This document shows positions 1 to 7,702 of a DNA stretch of 64,000 bases, one piece after another. The notes beneath the pieces were generated by a model. That model saw nothing but the letters and a program-made list of their open reading frames with translations, did not search any database and was not told the origin of the DNA. The DNA comes from Actinomadura pelletieri DSM 43383 (GTDB lineage Bacteria; Actinomycetota; Actinomycetes; Streptosporangiales; Streptosporangiaceae). How positions within the stretch are numbered: the first letter of the stretch is position 1; each line of letters begins with the position of its first letter. A program made the position numbers and the translations under genes. The stretch is taken from contig NZ_RBWU01000005.1 in the NCBI RefSeq assembly GCF_003634705.1, positions 310,001 through 374,000 of the forward strand, read 5' to 3'.

Positions 1-1055
1 GGCCACCAGGCGTCGAGCCAGGGGCTCCAGGCGAGCGTCGCCGCTGCTCCGAATATCAGGAGCATGCCCACCTGCACCATGCGGACGGCCGGCGCCGGGG
101 GCTTGTTCACGCTCATGCGTGGGGGCGCCAGGGCCGCCAACGCGTCCACCGTGGCGTCGAAGCCGGGGTCACGGGCGAGGAGGCCGACGCGCGGCGCGGC
201 CAGCTGTTGCGGCTTGCCCTTCTGCCGCTGGACGATCACGATTCGGCCGAACAGGGACGGCGTCACCGACACGCCGGTGACGTCGTGCCACGTGATCTCG
301 GTGGTGCGCCGGATGAGGCGGTTCCGGATGCCTTCCGCGTCGGCCTCGGTCCGTCCGCGCAGCAGCTTGAGGGCCAGCGTGATCCAGTACACCGTGGCCA
401 TGGCCGAAAGACCGATCATCGGCGACAGCTGGACGGTGCCGAAGGCGCGCGCCGCGACGGCCACGATCACGATCATCGCCGGCACCACCCACAGCAGCGG
501 GCGCCGTGACGGGCGGAGCGAAAGCGGCCGCGCCGGCGGGCGTGGCGCTTCTCCGGCGCCGTCCTCGTCCAGGGAGGCGCGCTCCCGGATGAGGGCGACG
601 GTGTCGTCGAAGTCCAGACCCTCCGATGTGGTGCCGTTGTCGACGACGGCCGCCAGCGTGAGCTGCCCGCCACCGCGGAGCACCAGAGTGATCGTCCGGG
701 GCGGAGAGTCCAGGCCCACGATGTCCTCGATGTCGTCCCAGGGGACGAAGACCTCCTTGCGGATGGACCGGTTCCTGATGCCGTCCGGGCCCAACTCGGT
801 GCGGGCGCGCACGACGCTCAGCACGATGAACATCGCGCCCGCCACAAGCAGGACGGCCCCACCGCCGGCGGCGATGGCGCCCGTGGTGCCCAGGCCGAGC
901 AGCGCCCAGGCGCCCAGCCCCGCCGCGCCGGCCAGCAGTAAGGCGACGAACGGCGGAGCCTTCTTCCACTCGAGCCGCCGGACGATCGTCGACGCCGTGG
1001 GTTCCGTCCTGCCGGGACCCGGCTGTGCGGGGGGCCGTTTGGGGGGCATGGCCAT
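1..1055 (-). CDS. Membrane protein with two PH-like domains (partial, C-terminus beyond left edge)
   Basis: The reading frame is open from an ATG at 1055 to the window edge (351 codons) with no stop, so the C-terminus is missing. A GGAG sits 6 bases before the ATG; a second in-frame ATG lies two codons on. The protein is an internal duplication: a hydrophobic pair (about residues 33-70) followed by a soluble stretch containing RTELGPDGIRNR and VPWDDIEDI, then a second hydrophobic pair followed by RTEADAEGIRNR and ITWHDVTGV. The paired 'GIRNR...W-D-I' signature is that of the small bacterial PH domains found in actinobacterial membrane proteins. A further hydrophobic segment (VGMLLIFGAAATLAW) begins just before the edge. 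Function is unknown; such proteins are usually listed as PH-domain-containing membrane proteins. The opposite strand is also open but has no recognisable protein. Confidence 0.75.
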   Translation of the reverse strand, partial: MAMPPKRPPAQPGPGRTEPTASTIVRRLEWKKAPPFVALLLAGAAGLGAWALLGLGTTGAIAAGGGAVLLVAGAMFIVLSVVRARTELGPDGIRNRSIRKEVFVPWDDIEDIVGLDSPPRTITLVLRGGGQLTLAAVVDNGTTSEGLDFDDTVALIRERASLDEDGAGEAPRPPARPLSLRPSRRPLLWVVPAMIVIVAVAARAFGTVQLSPMIGLSAMATVYWITLALKLLRGRTEADAEGIRNRLIRRTTEITWHDVTGVSVTPSLFGRIVIVQRQKGKPQQLAAPRVGLLARDPGFDATVDALAALAPPRMSVNKPPAPAVRMVQVGMLLIFGAAATLAWSPWLDAWW

Positions 1056-1185
1056 GCGTGTCTCCGGAAGGGTCGGGTTCTTCTTGAACGCGCAAGGTAT
1101 CGGAGACGCCCGGCCGGGAGCGGGCCGTTCGGGGCGAGCCGCCATGTGGGAGAAACGCCGCCCGGCGGTGATTGTCCGATAAATT

Positions 1186-2010
1186 GTGACAGTGAATTGG
1201 GCCGTGACGACGTACGACTCCGCCTTCGGGTACGTCTCCGCGCACGGCGCGCCCCTGGTCGACCTGCTCGATCCGCAACCCGGTGAACGGATCATCGACC
1301 TCGGGTGCGGTGCCGGGGCGTTCAGCGCGGAGATCGCAGAGCGAGGCGCCGAGGTGCTCGGCATCGACGGGAACCCGGACATGGTCGCGCAGGCGACCGC
1401 CACGCAGCCGGGGCTGTCCTTCGTCGTCGGCGACGCCCACGACTTCACCGTCGGCGAGTCGTTCGACGCGGTCGCCTCGAACGCGGCCCTGCACTGGATG
1501 ACCCGCGACCCCGACGCCGTGATCGGACGCGTCCACGCCGCGCTGCGGCCCGGCGGCCGGTTCGTCGGCGAGCTCGGCGGCGCCGGGAACTGCGCCGAGC
1601 TGATCGTCGCCATGCAGACCGCCTGGCGGGTGTTCGGTCTCGGCGAGCCGGAACTGCCCTGGTACTTCCCGAGCCCCGCCGAGTACGCGGCGAAGCTGGA
1701 GGACGCGGGTTTCACGCTGCGGCTGCTGGAGCACGCCGACCGGCCGACCCGGATGACGGAGGGCCCGAACGGCGCCGCCGACTGGGTCCGCGCCTACGCG
1801 AGCCGCGCGCTCGCCGACGTCCCGCCCGAGCTGGTCGATCCGCTGCTCGACCGGGTGAACGACCTGGCCGCGCCCGCACTGCGCCGCGAGTCCGGATGGG
1901 TCGCCGACTATGTGCGGCTGCGGTTCGCGGCCGTCCGCAAACCGGACGGCGCCGCGCCGCTGCCGGGCGCGATGCCGTTCGGCCCGACACCGTCCGGCCC
2001 GCTGATCTGA
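1186..2010 (+). CDS. Class I SAM-dependent methyltransferase
   Basis: 274 residues from a GTG. Motif I is plain (IIDLGCGAGAFS, about residues 36-47), followed by the acidic ribose-binding end of strand 2 (VLGIDGNPDMV), motif II (VGDAHDF) and the ASNAALHWM stretch typical of the trans-aconitate/ubiquinone-type small-molecule methyltransferases. The C-terminal part (about 140-250) is the helical cap that binds the substrate. The acceptor cannot be read from sequence. A second in-frame GTG six codons on is an alternative start. The gene is divergent from the PH-domain gene across a 130-base spacer and lies 43 bases ahead of the next gene on the same strand. Confidence 0.8.
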   Translation: MTVNWAVTTYDSAFGYVSAHGAPLVDLLDPQPGERIIDLGCGAGAFSAEIAERGAEVLGIDGNPDMVAQATATQPGLSFVVGDAHDFTVGESFDAVASNAALHWMTRDPDAVIGRVHAALRPGGRFVGELGGAGNCAELIVAMQTAWRVFGLGEPELPWYFPSPAEYAAKLEDAGFTLRLLEHADRPTRMTEGPNGAADWVRAYASRALADVPPELVDPLLDRVNDLAAPALRRESGWVADYVRLRFAAVRKPDGAAPLPGAMPFGPTPSGPLI

Positions 2011-2053
2011 CCCGCCGATCCGCCCCCGGGGCGGCCCGCCCTAGGGTGGGGGC

Positions 2054-2713
2054 ATGCTGCGGGTGTTCGACCATCGCACCGGGCGGCCGGAGCCGCTGCC
2101 CGCCGGGCCGGGGCTGCGCGTCCAGGTCATGGACGCGGCGGGCCGCCGCGTACCGGTGGTCGCCGACCTGCTGCGCCGGGTCGCGCAACGGGCCGGGCGC
2201 CGCGTCCGGGTCGCGTGCGTCCCGTCGCTCGCCGGCGAGGGTCTGGCCGAGTACAGCGTCGCGCCGTTCGAGGTGCTCGACGCGCCGATGCCGGACGCCG
2301 ACCTGTACGTGTCCGAGACACCCTCGGACGGGTGGTGCCTGACCGTGCCACGCGAGACGGGCGACTGGACGTCCGTGGACCCCCTCACGGCTCGGCTGGC
2401 GATGCTGGAGGTCCCCTACCGGGAACCGCTGGAGGCGTCCGGGACGCGGCTGTCGCGGGCCGCGCACCGTCTGGACACATGGCGCGGCCAGGTCGCGGAA
2501 TGGGCGACGGCCGCGGGACGCCCCATGAGCCGCGCGTACGCGACGGAGGCGGAGGCCGCCCTGGCGAACGACCTGGACGCCCCGGCCGCGCTCGCCGTCC
2601 TCGACCGTCTCGCGGGCGACCCGGACGTGCCGCCGGGCGCGAAGCTGGAGACGTTCATCCACCTCGACCTGCTGCTGGCGCTCGGTCTCGTCTCGGCGAT
2701 CGGCAGCGGCTGA
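2054..2713 (+). CDS. Small degenerate cysteinyl-tRNA-synthetase-like protein
   Basis: 219 residues. The N-terminus (MLRVFDHRTGRPEPLPAG) reads like the first strand of class Ia cysteinyl-tRNA synthetases (LRxYDTxTxxxEPxxP), and the C-terminus (ALANDLDAPAALAVLDRLA ... LDLLLALGL) reads like their helical domain (DDLNTPxALAxL ... LLGLGL). Between these the catalytic core is absent: there is no zinc Cys, no HIGH-type motif and no KMSKS. The length is under half that of a true CysRS (about 460) or of MshC. The protein therefore cannot be an aminoacylating enzyme of the normal kind. Whether it binds tRNA, cysteine or a partner is unknown. The family assignment is inference from two end motifs. It converges on the TNT gene across a short tandem repeat. 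Confidence 0.6.
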   Translation: MLRVFDHRTGRPEPLPAGPGLRVQVMDAAGRRVPVVADLLRRVAQRAGRRVRVACVPSLAGEGLAEYSVAPFEVLDAPMPDADLYVSETPSDGWCLTVPRETGDWTSVDPLTARLAMLEVPYREPLEASGTRLSRAAHRLDTWRGQVAEWATAAGRPMSRAYATEAEAALANDLDAPAALAVLDRLAGDPDVPPGAKLETFIHLDLLLALGLVSAIGSG

Positions 2714-2797
2714 GATCAGCGGTGCCTGATCAGCGGTGCCTGATCAGCGGTGCCTGATCAGCGGTGCCTGATCAGCGGTGCCTGATCAGCGGTGCCT
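2714..2797. repeat. Tandem repeat, six perfect 14-bp copies
   Basis: The unit GATCAGCGGTGCCT is repeated six times without a mismatch, filling the whole gap between two convergent genes. A partial seventh copy (GATCAGCG, then CGGCACCT) is the last codons and stop of the TNT gene, so the array seems to have grown from that gene's 3' end. Each junction recreates the palindrome TGATCA. Length 14 is not a multiple of three, so the array does not extend either protein. It may act as a transcription barrier, but this is speculation. Repeat number is likely to vary between strains. Confidence 0.95.
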
Positions 2798-2799
2798 GA

Positions 2800-4713
2800 T
2801 CAGCGCGGCACCTCGACGAGGGTGCCGTCGGCGAGGAGGTCGGCGACCGACCGGCCGAACACGTACGCCTTGCCGCCGCCCGGCTGACCGAACCACGGCA
2901 CGGCCGTGCCCGTCAGCGCCTCCACCGGCCGCTGCAACCGGTAGACGTGGTACGGACGGTCCTGCCACTCGCGCGGCAACGACCGGTACGGGTACGGGAT
3001 GCGCGCCGCGTAGACCATGTTGCCGTCGGAGCCGCCGTACCGGTCGACCTCCGTTCCGGCGGCCAACTCCGTCACGTGCCGGTCGCGTAGGAGGGTGAGC
3101 GGCGGTTCGCCCCTGAGCGGCTCGAACCGGTTCTCCCGGACGACGTGCCCCGGGTCGAGGAGAAGTCGTCCGAGCAACTGGGCGGCGGCCTGCTCGGCGT
3201 CGTCGAACGTGGCCGTCTTGTACTGATCGCCGTTCCGCATCTGGAACACCGACCAGGTTTCTCCGTCCTGCACAAGGCACCAGACGCCTTCTTCAGTGTC
3301 GTCGATGCGGTAGGACGTCCGGGCGACGCGAAGTTGGTCGAGACGATTCTGGAGCGTGTCCTTCCATTCCGGTCGCGGATCGGCCGGGACGGCACGTTCG
3401 GGTGGCTCCCGACCGGTCACGACCGCGTTCGCCGCGCTCATGGTGTCGTCGTCCACCGTGGGGACCTGGAAACCGTTGGCGCGTATGTGCGCGACCAGAT
3501 CGGCTTCTGGGGGGACACCGTGTTCGCTCAGGTAGTAGGGCACCGCTCCCGACCAGACCCACGTCCCATCGGTGTGGAACGTCAGCGGGACGACCGCGCC
3601 GCGTGACGGGTCGAGCCGGTCGGGGGCGTTCGACCGGGCCGCCATCACGATCGGACATTTCCGCAGGTAGTCCGTTATGCGTTCCACCTCGTCCGGGGGG
3701 ACGGGCGGGCGGGACACGGCGGGACGGTCGCCGTCCGGTCCCGCATGGTCGAAGATCCGCGCACGGCGCAGCCCGCCGGGCGGCGGGGGCGGGGGCGGCG
3801 CGGGCGGCGCGGCGGGCTGCGGCGGCTGGGGCGGGGTGCCGAGGCGGCGCGCCATCCACTCCGGGACCTCGTCGCGGGGGAACCGCTCAAGCTCCTGACG
3901 CACGTCGTCTGTGGACGGCTCCGACGCCCACCGGGGCTCGTCGTCGTAGGTGAAGTTCGCCCGGCAGCGCACGTCGCCGTCCTCGTACACGACCTCGACG
4001 TCGATCCGGGACCAGGTGGACCCCTGGAACGCGTGCGTCCCGGCGCGGAGCCTCTCGAAGAGGGCCACGGCCGCCCCGGGCGCCTTCCACGGTTTCACGG
4101 CGCCGTCCGCCAGGTGGCACGTCATCGCCGGGAACTCCACATGCCCGCCGACCGCCTGGTAGTGCCCGGAGATCGTCCGCCACAGCGGCGGCGCCTGGTC
4201 GGCGATCACGAGCGTGACCCGGTTCGACAGCAACTCCATCTGCTCGACCGGGTTCAGCGGGCCGGGCTCGGTGGGCGCGGGGCCGGGTTCGCGGTCCCGC
4301 ATCCGGTCGCCCAGCCAGCTCGGGATGTGCTCGCGGTCACGCGGCATCACGACCTGGTCGCGCCGCCAGGCCTCCGGCGGGATCTGCGGATTCCACAGCG
4401 GGTCGAAGTCGTGGTTGTACAGCGTTCGCGCCGACTCGGGCTCGATGATGGCGGCCATCGAGAACCACGTTCCCTGATCCACCAGGTACTGCGCGCGGCG
4501 CAGTTCCATCAGCAGGCCGGTCAGTTCCTCCGGGACGGTCTGCGCCGTCACCGTCTCGCCGTCACCGGTCAGCACGGTCAGGGTGACGTCGTTGACGGCG
4601 ACGGTCGCCCGGCAGTGCAGGTCGATCCGCCGCCAGCCCGGGGGCGCCGTCCGCCGCGCGCACTCGATGACCCGGCCCTCGGCCTCCGCGATGCGGTCGC
4701 TGTGCCCCGTCAC
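2800..4713 (-). CDS. TNT-domain (NAD glycohydrolase toxin) protein
   Basis: 637 residues from a GTG at 4713 preceded by GGGAGGGAGG; the longer in-frame extension upstream has no ribosome-binding site and lacks domain-like sequence. The last ~100 residues match the tuberculosis-necrotizing-toxin domain: TEVDRYGG (about 554-561), RSLPREW, YHVYRLQRP (with the conserved His), then VPWFGQPGGGKAYVF (about 606-619, with the conserved Gln). In the family this domain hydrolyses NAD+. Upstream are two diverged copies of one module, each ending in a PRD-x-(H/V)-(I/P)-x-W segment (PRDREHIPSWL; PRDEVPEWM), possibly related to the YezG/DUF600 antitoxin fold, then a Pro-rich linker (PPQPPQPAAPPAPPPPPPPGG) and a third module. 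There is no signal peptide or secretion domain and no obvious separate immunity gene next door. The active-site match is good; the biological target is unknown. Confidence 0.75.
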   Translation of the reverse strand: MTGHSDRIAEAEGRVIECARRTAPPGWRRIDLHCRATVAVNDVTLTVLTGDGETVTAQTVPEELTGLLMELRRAQYLVDQGTWFSMAAIIEPESARTLYNHDFDPLWNPQIPPEAWRRDQVVMPRDREHIPSWLGDRMRDREPGPAPTEPGPLNPVEQMELLSNRVTLVIADQAPPLWRTISGHYQAVGGHVEFPAMTCHLADGAVKPWKAPGAAVALFERLRAGTHAFQGSTWSRIDVEVVYEDGDVRCRANFTYDDEPRWASEPSTDDVRQELERFPRDEVPEWMARRLGTPPQPPQPAAPPAPPPPPPPGGLRRARIFDHAGPDGDRPAVSRPPVPPDEVERITDYLRKCPIVMAARSNAPDRLDPSRGAVVPLTFHTDGTWVWSGAVPYYLSEHGVPPEADLVAHIRANGFQVPTVDDDTMSAANAVVTGREPPERAVPADPRPEWKDTLQNRLDQLRVARTSYRIDDTEEGVWCLVQDGETWSVFQMRNGDQYKTATFDDAEQAAAQLLGRLLLDPGHVVRENRFEPLRGEPPLTLLRDRHVTELAAGTEVDRYGGSDGNMVYAARIPYPYRSLPREWQDRPYHVYRLQRPVEALTGTAVPWFGQPGGGKAYVFGRSVADLLADGTLVEVPR

Positions 4714-4832
4714 CCCCGCCTCCCTCCCTGCGTCCGATCGATGGCACCTTTCCGGCAGGTTAACCGCACTGATCACTGATTGCGGAGTGGCGTGTCCTCC
4801 GTGACGCTTGAGGGGGGTTAACTTCTTATGCC
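4714..4832. promoter_or_regulatory. Divergent promoter region with two GGTTAAC boxes
   Basis: A 119-base spacer between the TNT gene (left, minus) and the alpha/beta hydrolase gene (right, plus). It contains the palindrome GGTTAACC at 4758-4765 and a second GGTTAAC at 4816-4822, plus TGATCA near 4769. The paired boxes could be a shared operator. No regulator gene is adjacent, so this is only a candidate. Confidence 0.35.
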
Positions 4833-6008
4833 GTGTCGACCGCCACACCAGAGTCGCCCACCCCCGCCGCCCCCGACTCCCCGAGCCGGCGTCGGCGGCG
4901 GCGCCGTGCCCGTCCGCTGATGGCGGCCGCCGTCGCGCTCGTCGTGCTGCTGTGCGCGGCCGTCGGCGGGATCGGCTGGTACTTCGCGGGCGTCGCGATC
5001 CAGGTCGACCACTCGTCCGAGTATCCGCACACCATCGTGGCCGTCGGAAACGGCACGGTCACCTTGCCGCGTGACGCGGCGACGGAACGTTCCGGAACAT
5101 GGGCCCTCGCCTGGAAGGGCGGTCGCGCGTTACTGGGTCCCGTCGTCGGCGGCAACGATGGGCAGGTCGTACGCAAGGTCGAGTCGGTCGTCGAGGGCAC
5201 GCTGGTCAAAGGCGCTCCCGCGACCATCGACCACTGGGTTTACGACGGCGACCCGAAACGGGCCTTGGGGCTCGCCTTCCAGGACGTGAAGTATCCGTCC
5301 GAGGCCGGGCTGATGCCCGCCTGGCTGATTCCGGGCACGACACCCAAGAGCACCTGGGTCATCGGTGTCCACGGACGGAACGCGGACAAGGCCGAGACGT
5401 TCCGTGCCATGCGCGCCGTCCACGGCACCGGAATGCCGATGCTGGCCATCGCGTACCGGAACGACGTGGGCGCGCCGCCGTCCAGCGACGGAAAGAACCA
5501 CCTCGGCGACACCGAGTGGCACGACGTCGTCTCCGCCGTGGGTTACGCGCGGGCGCACGGCGCGACGGGCGTCGTCCTGTACGGCTGGTCCATGGGCGGT
5601 GCGATGGCCATGACGACGCTCCGCAAAGACCCTTCGTTCGTCCGCGGCGTCGTCCTCGACTCCCCCGCCATGGACTGGAACGCCACCCTCGACATGCAGG
5701 GCGACGCCCGCCACCTGCCGGGCTTCCTCGTCGGGGCCGCCAAACGCATCCTGGAATGGCGCATCGACATCGACCTGTCCGACTTCGACCAGCGCCCGTA
5801 CGCGCCGAAACTGCGCACGCCGGTGCTGCTGTTCACCGCCGACGACGACGCCACCGTCGCCAACGGCCCCGCCTACACCTTCGCCCGGACGGCCCCACCC
5901 GGAATGGTCACCCACATCCGCACGGCAGGCGACCACACCGAGTCGTGGAACGTCGACCCCGGCGCCTACGAGACCGCCCTCGCCGCCTTCCTCAAGAGGG
6001 TCGCCTGA
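4833..6008 (+). CDS. Membrane-anchored alpha/beta hydrolase
   Basis: 391 residues from a GTG; a run of G (4812-4817) is the likely ribosome-binding site though it is rather distant. An N-terminal arginine cluster (SRRRRRRRARP) precedes one membrane segment (about 30-55, MAAAVALVVLLCAAVGGI), so the catalytic domain should sit outside the membrane. The nucleophile elbow is GWSMGG, the acid is in LLFTADDDATV and the catalytic His is in GDHTESW near the end. An HGRN oxyanion motif (VIGVHGRN) is present. This is a COG1073-type serine hydrolase; the substrate is unknown. The last 17 bases overlap the convergent oxidoreductase gene. Confidence 0.75.
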   Translation: MSTATPESPTPAAPDSPSRRRRRRRARPLMAAAVALVVLLCAAVGGIGWYFAGVAIQVDHSSEYPHTIVAVGNGTVTLPRDAATERSGTWALAWKGGRALLGPVVGGNDGQVVRKVESVVEGTLVKGAPATIDHWVYDGDPKRALGLAFQDVKYPSEAGLMPAWLIPGTTPKSTWVIGVHGRNADKAETFRAMRAVHGTGMPMLAIAYRNDVGAPPSSDGKNHLGDTEWHDVVSAVGYARAHGATGVVLYGWSMGGAMAMTTLRKDPSFVRGVVLDSPAMDWNATLDMQGDARHLPGFLVGAAKRILEWRIDIDLSDFDQRPYAPKLRTPVLLFTADDDATVANGPAYTFARTAPPGMVTHIRTAGDHTESWNVDPGAYETALAAFLKRVA

Positions 6009-6948
6009 CCTCCAGCAGTGTCTTGCCGACCGTGGAACGCGACTGGATGGCCCGGTGCGCGTCGGCGGCGCCGTCCAAGGGGAAACGCTGCCCGATCACC
6101 GGTTGCAGCCTCCCTGCGGCGGCCTCACCGAGGGCACTCATCGTGAACTCCCGCAGTTCGTCCGGCGTCGCCGAGGGCCGGACGAGCGCGACACCTCTCC
6201 CGGCCGCATCCTCCTCGGAGACCGCCGCCCACTCGCCGCTCGCCATACCGAACCCGACCATCCGACCGCCCCGCCGAAGCAGTGTGAACGCCTCACGGGC
6301 CACGTCACCGCCGACACCGTCGAACACCACGTCGACGTCGCCGACGCCCTTGGCCCACCCGGGTTCGCGGTAGTCGACGACCTCGTCCGCGCCGAGCCGC
6401 AACGACACCTCCGACTTCCGCCCGCCCCCGGCCGCCGCGACGACCGTGGCGCCCGCCGCCTTCGCCAACTGGACGAGCAACGTCCCGACCCCACCGGCCG
6501 CGGCCTCCACCAGCACCCGCTCTCCCGGCCGAACCCGCGCCGCCCGCAGCATCATCGTCGCGGTCCGCCCGTCCGCGAGCAGGGCCACCGCGTCGTCGAG
6601 CGCCAAGCCGTCCGGCACCTCGAACAGTCCCTCCGCGTCCACCGCGGCCAGTTCCGCGTACCCGCCGGTCCCGCCGGTACCGCTCACGACCCGCCGCCCG
6701 ACCAGCCGCCCGTCGACACCGTCCCCGACCGCCGTCACCACGCCACCGACCCCGTTGCCCGGGATCACCGGCGGCTCCCACCGCACCGGAGCCGGACCGG
6801 TCCCCGCCCGCATCTGCGTCTCCACGAACGTGATGTTCGCGAACTCGACCGCGACCAGCGCCCGCCCCTCACCCGGCACCGGATCCGGCGCCTCCCCCGG
6901 CACCAGCACCTCCGGCCCACCGAACCCCGTCAACCACACGGCACGCAT
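5992..6948 (-). CDS. Zinc-binding-type alcohol dehydrogenase / quinone oxidoreductase family protein
   Basis: 318 residues from the ATG at 6948, which has AAGGGGGC in front of it; a GTG nine codons upstream is less likely. It is a medium-chain dehydrogenase/reductase: N-terminal GroES-like fold (PGEAPDPVPGEGRALVAVE ... VIPGNGVGGVVTAVG), then a Rossmann nucleotide-binding domain with VEAAAGGVGTLLVQLAKAAGA. The AxxGxxG pattern and lack of the catalytic zinc Cys/His set place it with NADPH:quinone oxidoreductases (QOR/zeta-crystallin type) rather than true zinc alcohol dehydrogenases. It acts in the cytoplasm; the substrate is unknown. Confidence 0.8.
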   Translation of the reverse strand: MRAVWLTGFGGPEVLVPGEAPDPVPGEGRALVAVEFANITFVETQMRAGTGPAPVRWEPPVIPGNGVGGVVTAVGDGVDGRLVGRRVVSGTGGTGGYAELAAVDAEGLFEVPDGLALDDAVALLADGRTATMMLRAARVRPGERVLVEAAAGGVGTLLVQLAKAAGATVVAAAGGGRKSEVSLRLGADEVVDYREPGWAKGVGDVDVVFDGVGGDVAREAFTLLRRGGRMVGFGMASGEWAAVSEEDAAGRGVALVRPSATPDELREFTMSALGEAAAGRLQPVIGQRFPLDGAADAHRAIQSRSTVGKTLLEVRRPS

Positions 6949-7091
6949 GACGCCCCCTTCGTTCTCGCTCGTCACCCGCAGCGTGCAACCTCAAGCCCGA
7001 TCGAGGTCAAGCCGTTCCCAACGAATCGCTTTTCTCGCCCCACGCACCTCTGTAAGCTTTCGCGCGTATCACACCCCGCAGCCGCTCAGGG

Positions 7092-7679
7092 ATGACGATG
7101 CGCGACCGGTTGGTCCGTCCCCCCGCACCGGGAGCCGTGCTGACCCTGTGCCTGCTCACCGGGGGTCTGCTCACCGGCTGCGGCTCGTCCGGCTCGTCCT
7201 CCGGCGGCCAACTCGCCCCCAACGGCACCCTCAGCGACGCCCCGGCCGCCGCACCCGCCGCCGCCCCGCCCTCCGCCATCCCACCGAAGCAGCTCTATCA
7301 GACGGTCCTCAACCGCTACCGCGCCTACCAGGCCGCCTACCAGAAGGCCTACGAGACCAACGACCCCACCGACCTCCCCACCGTCGCGATGGACCCGATT
7401 CTCGGCCAAGTCACCAGGGACGTGCAGGCCACCAAGGCCAAGGGCGAGATCTGGCGTTTCACGAACACGCTCAACCCCCGCGTCTACGCCCGCGCCAAGG
7501 ACAGCACGAAGGTCTACGTCATCGACTGCGTCCGCACTCTCGCCGCCTTCCGTTTCTCCGCGAAAACGGGCAGACGCCTCGACGGCGGCCCTGGCAGTGC
7601 CTACGTGTACCGGGCGACGGTCCAGTACGACTCCGGAGTTTGGAAGGTCGCCGCCACCGTCCGGGACAAACCATGCTGA
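7092..7679 (+). CDS. Putative lipoprotein
   Basis: 195 residues. The signal peptide (about 1-29) ends in the lipobox LLTGC, so the mature protein should be lipid-anchored outside the membrane. A Ser/Gly/Ala/Pro-rich linker (GSSGSSSGGQ ... PAAAPAAAPPSAIPP) leads to a compact domain of about 130 residues (YQTVLNRYRAYQAAYQKAYETNDP ... CVRTLAAFRF ... KVAATVRDKPC). The Tyr/Ala-rich helix at its start resembles small NTF2-like lipoproteins of actinomycetes, but I do not recognise a named family. It is the first gene of a three-gene set with the secreted protein and Ser/Thr kinase that follow; a second ATG two codons on is possible. Confidence 0.7.
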   Translation: MTMRDRLVRPPAPGAVLTLCLLTGGLLTGCGSSGSSSGGQLAPNGTLSDAPAAAPAAAPPSAIPPKQLYQTVLNRYRAYQAAYQKAYETNDPTDLPTVAMDPILGQVTRDVQATKAKGEIWRFTNTLNPRVYARAKDSTKVYVIDCVRTLAAFRFSAKTGRRLDGGPGSAYVYRATVQYDSGVWKVAATVRDKPC

Positions 7680-7702
7680 CGGTCCGCAGGGAAGGACACG
7701 TG

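Noticed and set aside
64..1182. Open frame of 372 codons on the plus strand at the left edge
   Set aside because: The minus strand here encodes a membrane protein with clear repeated PH-like domains and a ribosome-binding site; the plus translation is low-complexity.
2714..2797. Tandem repeats considered as a CRISPR array
   Set aside because: Copies are 14 bp, directly adjacent, with no spacers and no cas genes nearby.
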